Assembly (NCBI GenBank): GCA_014802705.1
Contig: JAAVBR010000024.1
Location: forward strand, 1 to 22,142
DNA from: a bacterium
GTDB taxonomy: Bacteria; Pseudomonadota; Alphaproteobacteria; Rs-D84
Reading direction: 5' to 3'
DNA length: 22,142 bases
Positions 15,217 through 22,042 of the stretch are shown piece after piece (within the stretch, counting starts at the first letter, position 1; each line of letters begins with the position of its first letter). Position numbers and translations under genes: made by a program. The notes beneath the pieces were generated by a model that did no database searches, was not told the DNA's origin, and worked only from the letters and a program-made list of their open reading frames with translations.

Positions 15217-15281
15217 AAGATCCCCCCCTCGGGCCCCGCGCGAACAAGGTTCGCGTGGGTGAGACTGCGGGGGATTTTTTT
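15217..15281. terminator. Compound bidirectional terminator between convergent genes
   Basis: Outer arms AAAGATCCCCCC and GGGGGATTTTTTT are those of the groESL terminator, but an extra hairpin (CGCGCGAAC-AAG-GTTCGCGTG) sits in the loop. It serves the autotransporter (+) and ends at the stop codon of the Cys-rich gene (-). Confidence 0.75.
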
Positions 15282-16023
15282 ATTCCAAATGATACGTCGC
15301 GCCATTGACGGTGACATGGATCCCGGCGCCCCGGCCCGCGGCCAGGTTCCCGTAACACACGCCGCCCCCTGTCCGCACCACCAGGGATGGCGACGTGCGC
15401 CGCGTCGGGAACAATGGCGCCGCCGCCGGCCCGGCGTGAACGTGCGTCACGCCCGCCCCACACAGGGGCTGACACGTATCCCCGACACGCCCGTATCCCG
15501 CGTCACAGGCCCACGGGCAATCGTTATAATCCGTGGCGCCGCCTGTCTTGACGGGTCCGTCCGGCGTCCCCGCCCCCGTGTAATGCGCATGCGCCGGCGC
15601 ATTGGTGCATTCGCGCACATTACTGTAATAATCATAAGCCCCAGAAAAATCATACGTTGATAAATAATATCCCGGCCCGGCCCTATACCACAAACGTCGA
15701 TTACATACGTAATTTGTTCCATTCCATGGACATTCCAGAAGCGTTTCATTTCCGTGACTGTCCCTAAAATGCATTCCAGACCAGCAATAGTTCATCGACG
15801 TGCCGGCACTCCACGATGTTTCCGTTCCCCTGATATAGGTATAACCCAACAAGGCCTCGTAATCCGTATCGGTCGTGGGACAGGAATATCGATTATCATC
15901 GCCGGGACAATAATACGGCGCGGCCCCGGGATTGCAGAGCGTACATGCACCATTTTCCAAATAATATCCCCGGTCACACGTCGCGGCGGATGCCGCATAC
16001 AAACCGACGTTTGGATTAGGCAT
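15280..16023 (-). CDS. Cys-rich repeat-type protein, probably a 5'-truncated surface-protein fragment
   Basis: 247 residues with about 17 cysteines in spaced modules such as CDRGYYLENGACTLCNPGAAP, CPGDD, CPWACDAGYGRVGDTCQPLC. This resembles extracellular growth-factor-receptor-like Cys modules, usually carried by large secreted proteins. No signal peptide and no ribosome binding site precede the ATG at 16023, and the first codons are duplicated about 85 bp upstream (a short uORF from 16108). The C-terminus ends ITVNGATYHLE-like (HVTVNGATYHLE), after a Gly-rich segment. I read it as a remnant or recombination cassette of a larger surface protein; it may not be expressed as a functional product. 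A reasonable promoter does lie upstream at 16134-16162. No family assigned. Confidence 0.62.
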   Translation of the reverse strand: MPNPNVGLYAASAATCDRGYYLENGACTLCNPGAAPYYCPGDDNRYSCPTTDTDYEALLGYTYIRGTETSWSAGTSMNYCWSGMHFRDSHGNETLLECPWNGTNYVCNRRLWYRAGPGYYLSTYDFSGAYDYYSNVRECTNAPAHAHYTGAGTPDGPVKTGGATDYNDCPWACDAGYGRVGDTCQPLCGAGVTHVHAGPAAAPLFPTRRTSPSLVVRTGGGVCYGNLAAGRGAGIHVTVNGATYHLE

Positions 16024-16060
16024 ATTTGGGGATGGGGAAACGTGCAGAAATATGGGATTT

Positions 16061-16108
16061 TTATATTGGGATTATTGTCGTATGCAAACGTCCCTTTGGA
16101 TTAGGCAT
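16061..16108 (-). other. Short upstream ORF duplicating the start of the Cys-rich gene
   Basis: ATG plus 14 codons, then TAA, beginning MPNPKGRLHTT against MPNPNVGLYAA of the main gene. The first 14 bases are identical. It could be a translational leader or the trace of a partial duplication. Confidence 0.4.
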
Positions 16109-16133
16109 AGTTTCATCTGCCTCAAACCCAGGG

Positions 16134-16162
16134 ATTATACCACGTTGCGGCGTTTCACGCAA
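16134..16162 (-). promoter_or_regulatory. Promoter with a dyad at the -35 side, Cys-rich gene
   Basis: Minus strand TTGCGT (16162-16157), 17 nt, TATAAT (16139-16134). The -35 is embedded in an inverted repeat GTTGCG-N8-CGCAAC (16144-16163), a plausible operator. The predicted leader to 16023 is about 100 nt and holds the short uORF. Confidence 0.58.
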
Positions 16163-16170
16163 CACAAAAA

Positions 16171-16242
16171 AAAGACCACCCCGTCGCTCCGCGCCACCCC
16201 TCTTGCCAGAGGGGAACCTTGCACGTTCTTTAAGTTCTTAAG
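16171..16242. repeat. Dispersed palindromic repeat, half copy (family 1, copy B)
   Basis: Starts AAAGACCACCCCG, contains the hairpin CCCCTCTTGCCAGAGGGG and the GGGGAACCTT arm end, then stops near a centre-like TTCTTTAAGTTCTTAAGA. The mirror-image arm is missing; a family-2 hairpin follows instead. Confidence 0.8.
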
Positions 16243-16269
16243 ATCGTCATCCCGGCGAAGGCCGGGATC
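16243..16269. repeat. Short hairpin repeat, family 2
   Basis: GTCATCCCGGC-GAAG-GCCGGGATCC forms an 8-bp perfect stem (ATCCCGGC/GCCGGGAT). The TCATCCCGGC...GCCGGGATC type is a widespread dispersed repeat in alphaproteobacterial genomes. A second diverged copy lies at 16340-16363. Confidence 0.72.
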
Positions 16270-16280
16270 CAGTAATACCG

Positions 16281-16363
16281 ACACCCCGCCACTTCGTGGC
16301 ACCCCTCTTGCCAGAGGGGAACCAACCCTCACACTTGTCATCATCCCGACGCAGGTCGGCATC
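16281..16363. repeat. Second mosaic unit: family 1 half copy plus family 2 hairpin
   Basis: CACCCCGCCACTTCGTGGC and CCCCTCTTGCCAGAGGGG followed by GGGGAACC (16281-16322) is an arm of family 1 without its AAAGAC end. TCATCCCGAC-GCAG-GTCGGCATC (16340-16363) is a diverged family 2 hairpin. The arrangement repeats the order seen at 16171-16269, so the pair was probably duplicated in tandem. Together with copies at 16171-16269 it fills the 16,024-16,430 gap; no gene is seen there. Confidence 0.72.
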
Positions 16364-16392
16364 TGAACTCTGCACTCTGAAAACTGAACTCT

Positions 16393-16423
16393 AAAAAAAA
16401 TCCCCCAAACGGGGGATTTTTTT
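16393..16423. terminator. Bidirectional terminator next to tRNA-Gly
   Basis: AAAAAAATCCCCC, loop AAAC, GGGGGATTTTTTT. Located 8 nt past the tRNA-Gly 3' end on the minus strand. Confidence 0.85.
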
Positions 16424-16430
16424 AAAACTC

Positions 16431-16507
16431 TGGTGCGAGCAAAGGGGCTCGAACCCTCGACCTCAACCTTGGCAAGGTTGCGCTCTAGCCAACTGAGCTA
16501 CGCTCGC
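16431..16507 (-). tRNA. tRNA-Gly (GCC anticodon)
   Basis: 77 nt with encoded CCA. Acceptor GCGAGCG/TGCTCGC with one G-T pair, discriminator A. The D stem is GCTC/GAGC, the anticodon stem CAACC/GGTTG with loop TTGCCAA, and the T-arm GAGGG-TTCGAGC-CCCTT. Confidence 0.95.
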
Positions 16508-16519
16508 ACTGCGTGAACT

Positions 16520-16548
16520 ATTTTGACATAAGTTTTTGGACAATGCAA
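16520..16548 (-). promoter_or_regulatory. Promoter of tRNA-Gly
   Basis: Minus strand TTGCAT (16548-16543), 17 nt, CAAAAT (16525-16520), 12 nt before the mature 5' end. Confidence 0.55.
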
Positions 16549-16567
16549 GTCTTTTTTATCATTATTT

Positions 16568-16594
16568 AAAAATCGCCCGTTCCCGGGCGATTTT
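16568..16594 (-). terminator. Terminator of the queA-tgt operon
   Basis: A perfect 11-bp stem AAAATCGCCCG/CGGGCGATTTT with a 4-nt loop, 10 bp after the stop of the last gene of the minus-strand run. It separates that operon from tRNA-Gly. Confidence 0.85.
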
Positions 16595-16604
16595 ATGGTT
16601 TGCC

Positions 16605-16868
16605 TTAACGCGCCTTTTGCGCACGCTGGGCCGCATGATACCCGATCGCATCCCGGGACAACGGGGTGGTCGGCGTCCATTTCTGAACTTTGGCCTGGCC
16701 CCCGCGGATATAGGCCCAGCCATCCAAACTGGCGCTCAGGTCTTCCAGTACTTTGCCGCAATAGGCCGCCGCGCCGCCCAAAATCGCCACCCACAACCAC
16801 CGCCGGATATGCATAATTTTGGCGTCAATCAATTCATCCAATAATTCGTCTTTTGTTAAATTTCTCAT
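16605..16868 (-). CDS. Small hypothetical protein with one hydrophobic segment
   Basis: 87 residues from the ATG at 16868, supported by AAGGATAAC immediately upstream; an in-frame ATG at 16880 lacks a ribosome binding site. An N-terminal acidic helix (LTKDELLDELIDAKIMHIRR) is followed by a hydrophobic stretch WLWVAILGGAAAYCGKVLED and a polar basic tail. No family recognised. It is 16 bp downstream of the coiled-coil membrane protein and is the last gene of the operon, so a joint role with that protein is possible. Confidence 0.72.
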   Translation of the reverse strand: MRNLTKDELLDELIDAKIMHIRRWLWVAILGGAAAYCGKVLEDLSASLDGWAYIRGGQAKVQKWTPTTPLSRDAIGYHAAQRAQKAR

Positions 16869-16884
16869 GTTATCCTTCATCCTG

Positions 16885-17877
16885 TTACAACCATTTCCAC
16901 GGCTGAAATACCTTTAAGAATCCATACGCCGTGCGTTTATCCACAAAGGCATGGCCGCACCGCGGGCACACCACAAACGGCCGCGTGAAAGCCTTGACCT
17001 TTTTGAACACCATAAACCAGATCACAAATCCGATCAGCCACACCAAGGCCACCAGCCCCCAGGCCGCATAGCCAAAGTATTTGTTCACCGTGCCCGTGAT
17101 GATTTGCACCACGCCCACATTGGATTTTTCCAAGTCATTATAAATCTTGGTCGCCGTGCCCCATGTGGTCGGATCCCACGGATAAACGTGTTTGATCCCG
17201 TAATTAGTCAGCAGCGTCGACCCCAGCCCACCGGCATTCTTGTCCAACTGGGCCTTGATCGCGTCATCGATCATCTGGTCAACCTGGGTTTGCAGGGTTT
17301 TGGTCAGGCCATTTTCAATCTTGTCCAATTGGGCATTGACCTGGGCCGTGACATCATCCACCTTGGCCACGGCGGCATCCGCCTTGGCGATGGAATTGTC
17401 TACCCGGGCCACGGCCTTGTCAACCCCGGATGTATTGACCCCCAGTTTACTGGCCAGACCGGTCAATTTTTTGGCATTGTCGGTCTTTTGCTGGGCCGCG
17501 GCGGTGGCTTCCTTGGCTTTGGCCGTGGTGTCACTCACTTTGTTCACCGCGCCGGACGCCAATTTCACCTGATCAATGGCCATGGATACGGGCTTTTCCA
17601 AATTGATGGATTTTTTAATCCCGTCCAGTAATTTTTCATATTGATCCACAATGCTGCGTTGCAAATCAAAGAACATCGACACCACAATCGATTTTTTAAT
17701 CGGTTCGCTGTACGTGTTTTTCACATGCAACGGCGCCCAGATCAAGGCCGCGATCCAGACCACACTGATCAATAAAAAGATCCGTTTGACCCACGTGACC
17801 GCGGCGGTCTTTTTCTTAACCGTTTTGGCGCCCCCACGATCGATGACGGCGATTTCTTTTTTCTTTTTCGGTGCCAT
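16885..17877 (-). CDS. Two-helix membrane protein with coiled-coil domain and C-terminal CxxC motif
   Basis: 330 residues from the ATG at 17877, chosen over 17904 because AAAGGAG lies just before it. A Lys-rich cytoplasmic N-terminus leads to helix 1 (RIFLLISVVWIAALIWAPL). A heptad-rich Ala/Lys/Asp region of roughly 130 residues follows (for example KVSDTTAKAKEATAAAQQK), then helix 2 (AAWGLVALVWLIGFVIWFMV) and a tail with CPRCGHAFVDKRTAYG, a single CxxC that could form half of a zinc knuckle. Topology suggests a periplasmic coiled coil held by two helices with both termini inside. I recognise no family. It lies 60 bp after the previous gene, in the queA-tgt transcription unit. Confidence 0.78.
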   Translation of the reverse strand: MAPKKKKEIAVIDRGGAKTVKKKTAAVTWVKRIFLLISVVWIAALIWAPLHVKNTYSEPIKKSIVVSMFFDLQRSIVDQYEKLLDGIKKSINLEKPVSMAIDQVKLASGAVNKVSDTTAKAKEATAAAQQKTDNAKKLTGLASKLGVNTSGVDKAVARVDNSIAKADAAVAKVDDVTAQVNAQLDKIENGLTKTLQTQVDQMIDDAIKAQLDKNAGGLGSTLLTNYGIKHVYPWDPTTWGTATKIYNDLEKSNVGVVQIITGTVNKYFGYAAWGLVALVWLIGFVIWFMVFKKVKAFTRPFVVCPRCGHAFVDKRTAYGFLKVFQPWKWL

Positions 17878-17937
17878 TTTATTTTTCTCCTTTGCCTGTA
17901 TCATAGAAAAAATACCCCACCCGATGCAACCCTTATC

Positions 17938-18264
17938 TTATCTGGTCATTTTGTAAAATTCCTGGATCAGTTCCTCGTAGAATCCGTGAACCGACGCCCC
18001 GAAATCCGTCTGTTTTTGCGCATCGATAATATCCAGCATGGTTTTATAATAGACATCGGCGTCTGTGGCATTGTCGAATGTCAACGTTTCCCGATGGCTG
18101 ATCATCGGATACGCCCCGAACGCATCGCGCTGTAAAAACAGTGTGTACAGATACCAACGGGCCACCTGGGGGTCGCGCCGCATCAGCGCCGCCAGGTAAA
18201 AACGCTGGCCGGCATCAATGGTCAGGGCCGGTTTTGGCAGATTATTGTTCTTCATTTTGTTCAT
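17938..18264 (-). CDS. Hypothetical protein overlapping the tgt 3' end
   Basis: 108 residues (105 from the second Met at 18255). Soluble-looking and helical, with aromatic-rich QRFYLAALMRRDPQVARWYL and FYEELIQEFYKMTR. No signal peptide, membrane segment or known motif visible. The start is 23 nt inside the tgt coding region in another frame, with AT-rich sequence and no clear ribosome binding site, so translational coupling to tgt is likely. Codon use resembles the operon's other genes, supporting a real gene. Confidence 0.7.
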   Translation of the reverse strand: MNKMKNNNLPKPALTIDAGQRFYLAALMRRDPQVARWYLYTLFLQRDAFGAYPMISHRETLTFDNATDADVYYKTMLDIIDAQKQTDFGASVHGFYEELIQEFYKMTR

Positions 18265-19366
18265 GGGTGTATTCCTTTATAAAATTATTCTTAAATTCGG
18301 CAAAGCGCCCGGCTTCGATCGCGGTGCGAATGTCGCGCATTAAATCCTGGTAAAACCACAAATTATGCTGGGTCAATAATGTCGCCCCCAACATTTCATT
18401 GCATTTGATCAAGTGATGCATGTATGCGCGCGACAATTGACACGCCGGACATCCACATTGATCGTCAATGGGCCGCGGGTCATCGCGGAACCGGGCGTTC
18501 TTCATGTTCATGGTGCCATGCCGGGTAAAGGCCTGGGCCGTGCGGCCGGCACGCGTCGGCATGACGCAGTCAAACATATCCACCCCGCGTTCCACCGCCC
18601 CCAGGATATCCAGCGGCGTCCCGACGCCCATCAAGTACCGCGGCCGATCTGTGGGCAAATGCGGCGTCACGGTGGCAATCATGTCGAACATCACGCTTTG
18701 CGGTTCCCCCACGGCCAGGCCCCCAATCGCGTACCCGTCAAAGCCAATATCCACCAACGCGTGGGCCGATTTGATACGCAGGTCCGGTTGATCCGCGCCC
18801 TGAACAATGCCAAAAATCCCATAGCCGGGCCGATCAACAAAGGCGTCTTTACTGCGCCGGGCCCAACGGGTCACCATATCGACATTTTTTTCAACGCGGT
18901 CCCGCGGCGCCGGCAAATGCAAACATTCGTCCAAGACCATGGTGATGTTGGAATCCAATTGATGTTGAATGTGCACCGAATCTTCGGGGCGCAGGAAATG
19001 CTTCACACCGCCGTCAATGTGGGATGTAAATTCAACGCCCTCCTCTTTCATCTTGACCAGGTTAGACAGACTCATCACCTGGAAACCGCCGGAATCGGTC
19101 AGGATGGGCCCGTGCCATCCGCCGAATTTGTGCAGACCGCCCATCTGTTCCATCAAATCGCCCCCGGGCCGCATCATTAAATGATAGGTATTGCCCAAAA
19201 TCACCTGGGTGCCGGTGGCCGCCACCTGATCCATGGTCAGGGCCTTGACCGTCGCGGCGGTGCCCACCGCCATAAAGGCCGGCGTTTCAAAGTCCCCGTG
19301 CGCGGTGTGCACGCGCCCGCGGCGCGCGCCACCATCGGTTGCAATCAAATCAAATTTTAACGACAT
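18242..19366 (-). CDS. tgt: Queuine/preQ1 tRNA-guanine transglycosylase
   Basis: 374 residues, full length. Exchanges the wobble guanine of GUN-anticodon tRNAs for preQ1, the step before QueA. Visible: the active-site segment DSGGFQVMSL with Asp91, GGLAVGEP (215-222), the nucleophile Asp266 in MFDCVMPTR, and the zinc site CGCPAC (C304, C306, C309) with His334. The ATG at 19366 is chosen over 19408 because AAGGATGGGGAG precedes it and homologues start with a similar SLKFDLIATDG; the longer version would add 14 unrelated residues. It lies 13 bp downstream of the M16 gene, in the same operon as queA. Confidence 0.95.
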   Translation of the reverse strand: MSLKFDLIATDGGARRGRVHTAHGDFETPAFMAVGTAATVKALTMDQVAATGTQVILGNTYHLMMRPGGDLMEQMGGLHKFGGWHGPILTDSGGFQVMSLSNLVKMKEEGVEFTSHIDGGVKHFLRPEDSVHIQHQLDSNITMVLDECLHLPAPRDRVEKNVDMVTRWARRSKDAFVDRPGYGIFGIVQGADQPDLRIKSAHALVDIGFDGYAIGGLAVGEPQSVMFDMIATVTPHLPTDRPRYLMGVGTPLDILGAVERGVDMFDCVMPTRAGRTAQAFTRHGTMNMKNARFRDDPRPIDDQCGCPACQLSRAYMHHLIKCNEMLGATLLTQHNLWFYQDLMRDIRTAIEAGRFAEFKNNFIKEYTHEQNEEQ

Positions 19367-19379
19367 GTCTCCCCATCCT

Positions 19380-20654
19380 TTATTTGAAATTATCCCGCCA
19401 CACCGCATTCAGGTCGACATCAAAATCCGCGCCCTGGGTGATAATGGACATCGGCCCGTCAAAGAAACCGCGCGCATTTTCAATCACATCGTCCCGCCGA
19501 ACACTTTCCGACATCTGGGTATCGGCATCCAAATCAAAGACCCGCCCAAAATGGCGCCAGAATCGAATCAATTTGTCACAACGACTGGACGCAGATTCCA
19601 TCCAATCGGCCCGCGACAGGCGATTACGACACGTCATGCGGCGTAAATCATCATCTGTGATCGTGTGCTGGGTATAAATTTTGTGGGCGTTTTGGGCGAT
19701 CAAGGCCACCACGCGTTCCACATTTTCCGGCGCCGTCTGGGTATTAAAGCCTGTCAGGCCAAATTTTTCATTCCCGGCACCGTCACCCGCAAATCCGTAC
19801 ACCAAACCATTTTCCCGACGGATAACATCAAACAATTCACGGTTCATATGAAGACAGAATTTTCCCACGCATTTGTTTCGAAACCTATTTTCATATGTCG
19901 CATCCCACACATCGGGGAACAAGATGCTTAACACCACATTTTTCTTGTCCGGTTTGGAATTGTGCGCAATGGTGGGTGTGTACGTAATCGCATCATTTTC
20001 CGGCACGTCCCGGTTGGGCAAAAAGGCAAAGGACGTTTCCAAATGCCGCAACACGGCATCCGGATCAATAATGCGGCCCGATATTCCGATGATACAGTTT
20101 TTGGCCGACAAACGCCGTCCCAAAAATTCAATCATCTGATCCCGGGTAAAGGATTGAATCAATTCTTCGGTTCCCAATCCCCGTGTTGAAAATGTTGCAT
20201 AATTAAACAATTTTTCGGACACAAAATCGCCAAATTGCCGCTGTGGGTTATCCAGGGCACGGCGCAATTCATCAATCACCACGCGACGTTCAATATCAAT
20301 CTTGTTCGGTTCAAACAGGGCATTTTGCAATTGATCGCTGATTACATCGATCAAGACATTGATATTTTCGGCCAAAATACGCCCATGGAAATACAGCCGA
20401 TCGTTGCCCGTGGCGGCATTATGAGTTCCCCCATGATCGTCCAGGAATTCACGTCGATCCTTGGACGATGCAAAACGCGCTGTACTGTTGCACAGCATGT
20501 GTTCGCAAAAGTGCGTCAGACCATATTCGGTTGGCGCCTCGTCCCGGGAACCGGTCCGAAACAGGACCTTGATCGCCACGGTTTCCAAATCCATCGGATC
20601 CAGGATAACGGTTACACCGTTACTGAGTCTATACATCGTCGGATTAAAATTCAT
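19380..20654 (-). CDS. M16 family zinc peptidase (processing peptidase type)
   Basis: 424 residues from the ATG at 20654, which overlaps the queA stop as TGATG with AAAGGA upstream; the frame runs further but that part lies inside queA. The inverted zinc motif H-F-C-E-H is at 48-52, with Glu122 and Glu129 at the spacing (70 and 77 residues after His52) expected for the catalytic-site glutamates of pitrilysin-type enzymes. The C-terminal half has RRENGLVYGFAGDGAG, typical of the second M16 domain. No signal peptide is visible. Substrates of bacterial single-chain M16 peptidases are mostly undefined. Its position between queA and tgt and tight coupling point to one transcript, though no link with queuosine is known. 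Confidence 0.9.
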   Translation of the reverse strand: MNFNPTMYRLSNGVTVILDPMDLETVAIKVLFRTGSRDEAPTEYGLTHFCEHMLCNSTARFASSKDRREFLDDHGGTHNAATGNDRLYFHGRILAENINVLIDVISDQLQNALFEPNKIDIERRVVIDELRRALDNPQRQFGDFVSEKLFNYATFSTRGLGTEELIQSFTRDQMIEFLGRRLSAKNCIIGISGRIIDPDAVLRHLETSFAFLPNRDVPENDAITYTPTIAHNSKPDKKNVVLSILFPDVWDATYENRFRNKCVGKFCLHMNRELFDVIRRENGLVYGFAGDGAGNEKFGLTGFNTQTAPENVERVVALIAQNAHKIYTQHTITDDDLRRMTCRNRLSRADWMESASSRCDKLIRFWRHFGRVFDLDADTQMSESVRRDDVIENARGFFDGPMSIITQGADFDVDLNAVWRDNFK

Positions 20655-22042
20655 CACATATCCTTTTTGAACAACAGACAGCAATCGCCGTATGAAAAGA
20701 ACCGGTATTTTTCGGCGACCGCATGCGCGTATGCCGCGCGCATCTCGTCCACCCCGGCGAACGCCGACACCAACATAAACAATGTCGATTTTGGCAGGTG
20801 GAAATTGGTCAGCAACACATCCACCGCCCCGAATGTGTACCCAGGCGTGATAAAGATATTCGTTGTCCCGCAAAAGGGCGCGACACGCCCCACGCCACCA
20901 ATTTCACGGTTACGCATTGCCGCACTTTCCAGTGTCCGCATGGACGTTGTGCCCACCGCAATCACACGCGTGGCGCGGTTGATAATGTCGGCCTGATCGG
21001 GGGTGATTTGGCACCATTCACTGTGCATTTTATGCTGGGATAAATCCTCGGTCTTGACCGGCATCCATGTGCCCGCCCCAACGTGCAATGTCACGTTTAC
21101 AATTTGTGCGCCCCGCGCCGTGATTTCGTTTAATATTTCGGGCGTAAAGTGCAACCCCGCCGTCGGCGCCGCCATGGACCCCAGCGGCCCCGCATAGACC
21201 GTCTGATACCGGTCGCGGTCAGCGTCTTCGCTGTCGCGCTTCATATAGGGCGGCAACGGCATTTTCCCGACCCGATCCAGAACATCCATCAGATTGTCCG
21301 TGTTGAATTTCAGGCGGATACCGCTGTCGTCGTCATGGGCCAAAACGGTCGCCGTCGTCCCATCGTCCAGTGTCAATGTTTCCCCCACGGGGATTTTATT
21401 AAATTTTTTACACAGGCCCCACCACGCGCCATCATCCGCCGCGGTGTGCAGTGTGATTTCATGCCCCGACGCCATAAACCGCGCCGGAATCACGCGTGAA
21501 TTGTTAAAGACCACGACATCCCCGGGCCGAATATAATCCACAAAATCCCGGATATGCCGGTCAGATAACACAAGACCACCCCGGCACTCCGTGCCACCCC
21601 TCCATAGAGGGGAACTTGTCTCGTCCCCACTCGATGCAAAGTTCCCCTCTGCGGAGGGGTGCCCCGTCAGGGGCGGGGTGGTTCCAATAAATGTCGCCAC
21701 GGCCGACGCATCACGCAAAACATCCCGGGCCGACACATGAATAACCCGCAACCCTAATGATTTTAGGTACGCGTCACGTTCCGCGTCATACGCGCCCTTG
21801 TTATCATGCGTGGCCGCATCATCAATTTCGATGACCAGATATTCAGATGCACAGAAAAAGTCCACAATATAATTGCCGATAACCTTTTGGCGGTCAAAAT
21901 CCAGGCCGTTTAATTTCTTGTTTTTGATTTCTTTCCAGAGCAAGGCTTCGGGCAGACTGCCCGACTTGCGCAATTCCCGCGCCCGATCTTTTAATTTTGG
22001 GTTAAAGGGTAATGATTTATAATTTACGACGTCTCTAACCAC
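20654..22042 (-). CDS. queA: Chimeric frame: DUF559 endonuclease-like domain, translated repeat, QueA lacking its N-terminus
   Basis: 462 codons from a GTG that lies in the end of a repeat; the same frame is open upstream to the window edge at 22142, so the true start may be outside. Residues about 7-118 are DUF559. Residues about 119-157 are translated repeat (TTPPLTGHPSAEGNF and onward). From about 158 the sequence is S-adenosylmethionine:tRNA ribosyltransferase-isomerase, which makes epoxyqueuosine: RPGDVVVFNNSRVIPARF, MPLPPYM, YQTVYAGPLGSMAAPTAG, TLHVGAGTWMPV, EKYRFFSYGD. About 35 N-terminal QueA residues (the region around the family's DFxLP..LIAxxP start) are missing. Linked by TGATG to the M16 gene. 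Either the cassette interrupts queA in frame, with the N-terminus farther right, or QueA is inactivated. Confidence 0.85.
   Translation of the reverse strand: MVRDVVNYKSLPFNPKLKDRARELRKSGSLPEALLWKEIKNKKLNGLDFDRQKVIGNYIVDFFCASEYLVIEIDDAATHDNKGAYDAERDAYLKSLGLRVIHVSARDVLRDASAVATFIGTTPPLTGHPSAEGNFASSGDETSSPLWRGGTECRGGLVLSDRHIRDFVDYIRPGDVVVFNNSRVIPARFMASGHEITLHTAADDGAWWGLCKKFNKIPVGETLTLDDGTTATVLAHDDDSGIRLKFNTDNLMDVLDRVGKMPLPPYMKRDSEDADRDRYQTVYAGPLGSMAAPTAGLHFTPEILNEITARGAQIVNVTLHVGAGTWMPVKTEDLSQHKMHSEWCQITPDQADIINRATRVIAVGTTSMRTLESAAMRNREIGGVGRVAPFCGTTNIFITPGYTFGAVDVLLTNFHLPKSTLFMLVSAFAGVDEMRAAYAHAVAEKYRFFSYGDCCLLFKKDM
21571..21683. repeat. Dispersed palindromic repeat, full copy inside the queA frame (family 1, copy D)
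   Basis: Begins CAAGACCACCCCGG and ends GGCGGGGTGGTTCC. The arms carry the hairpins CCCCTCCATAGAGGGG and CCCCTCTGCGGAGGGG with GGAACTTG and AAAGTTCC between them. Its 113 bp contain no stop in the queA frame, so it is translated as the linker between DUF559 and QueA. Confidence 0.9.
21684..22042 (-). other. DUF559 (PD-(D/E)XK, Vsr-like) domain module
   Basis: About 118 codons lying exactly between the outer ends of repeat copies D and E. The order PFNPKLKDRARELRKS, LPEALLWKEIKNKKLNG, FDRQKVIGNYIVDFFCAS, YLVIEIDDAATHD and AYLKSLGLRVIHVSARDVL is the complete family layout. The likely metal ligands are Asp in IVDFF and Glu-x-Asp in VIEID; the usual Gly after that Asp is Asp here. Members are predicted endonucleases; their role is not settled. 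Confidence 0.87.

Noticed and set aside
15130..15660. Plus-strand frames opposite the Cys-rich gene
   Set aside because: They cross the compound terminator and are Arg/Pro-rich shadows of the minus-strand gene.
20654..20873. Longer N-terminus for the M16 peptidase (start at 20873)
   Set aside because: The extra 73 codons overlap queA in another frame; the TGATG junction and AAAGGA support the start at 20654.
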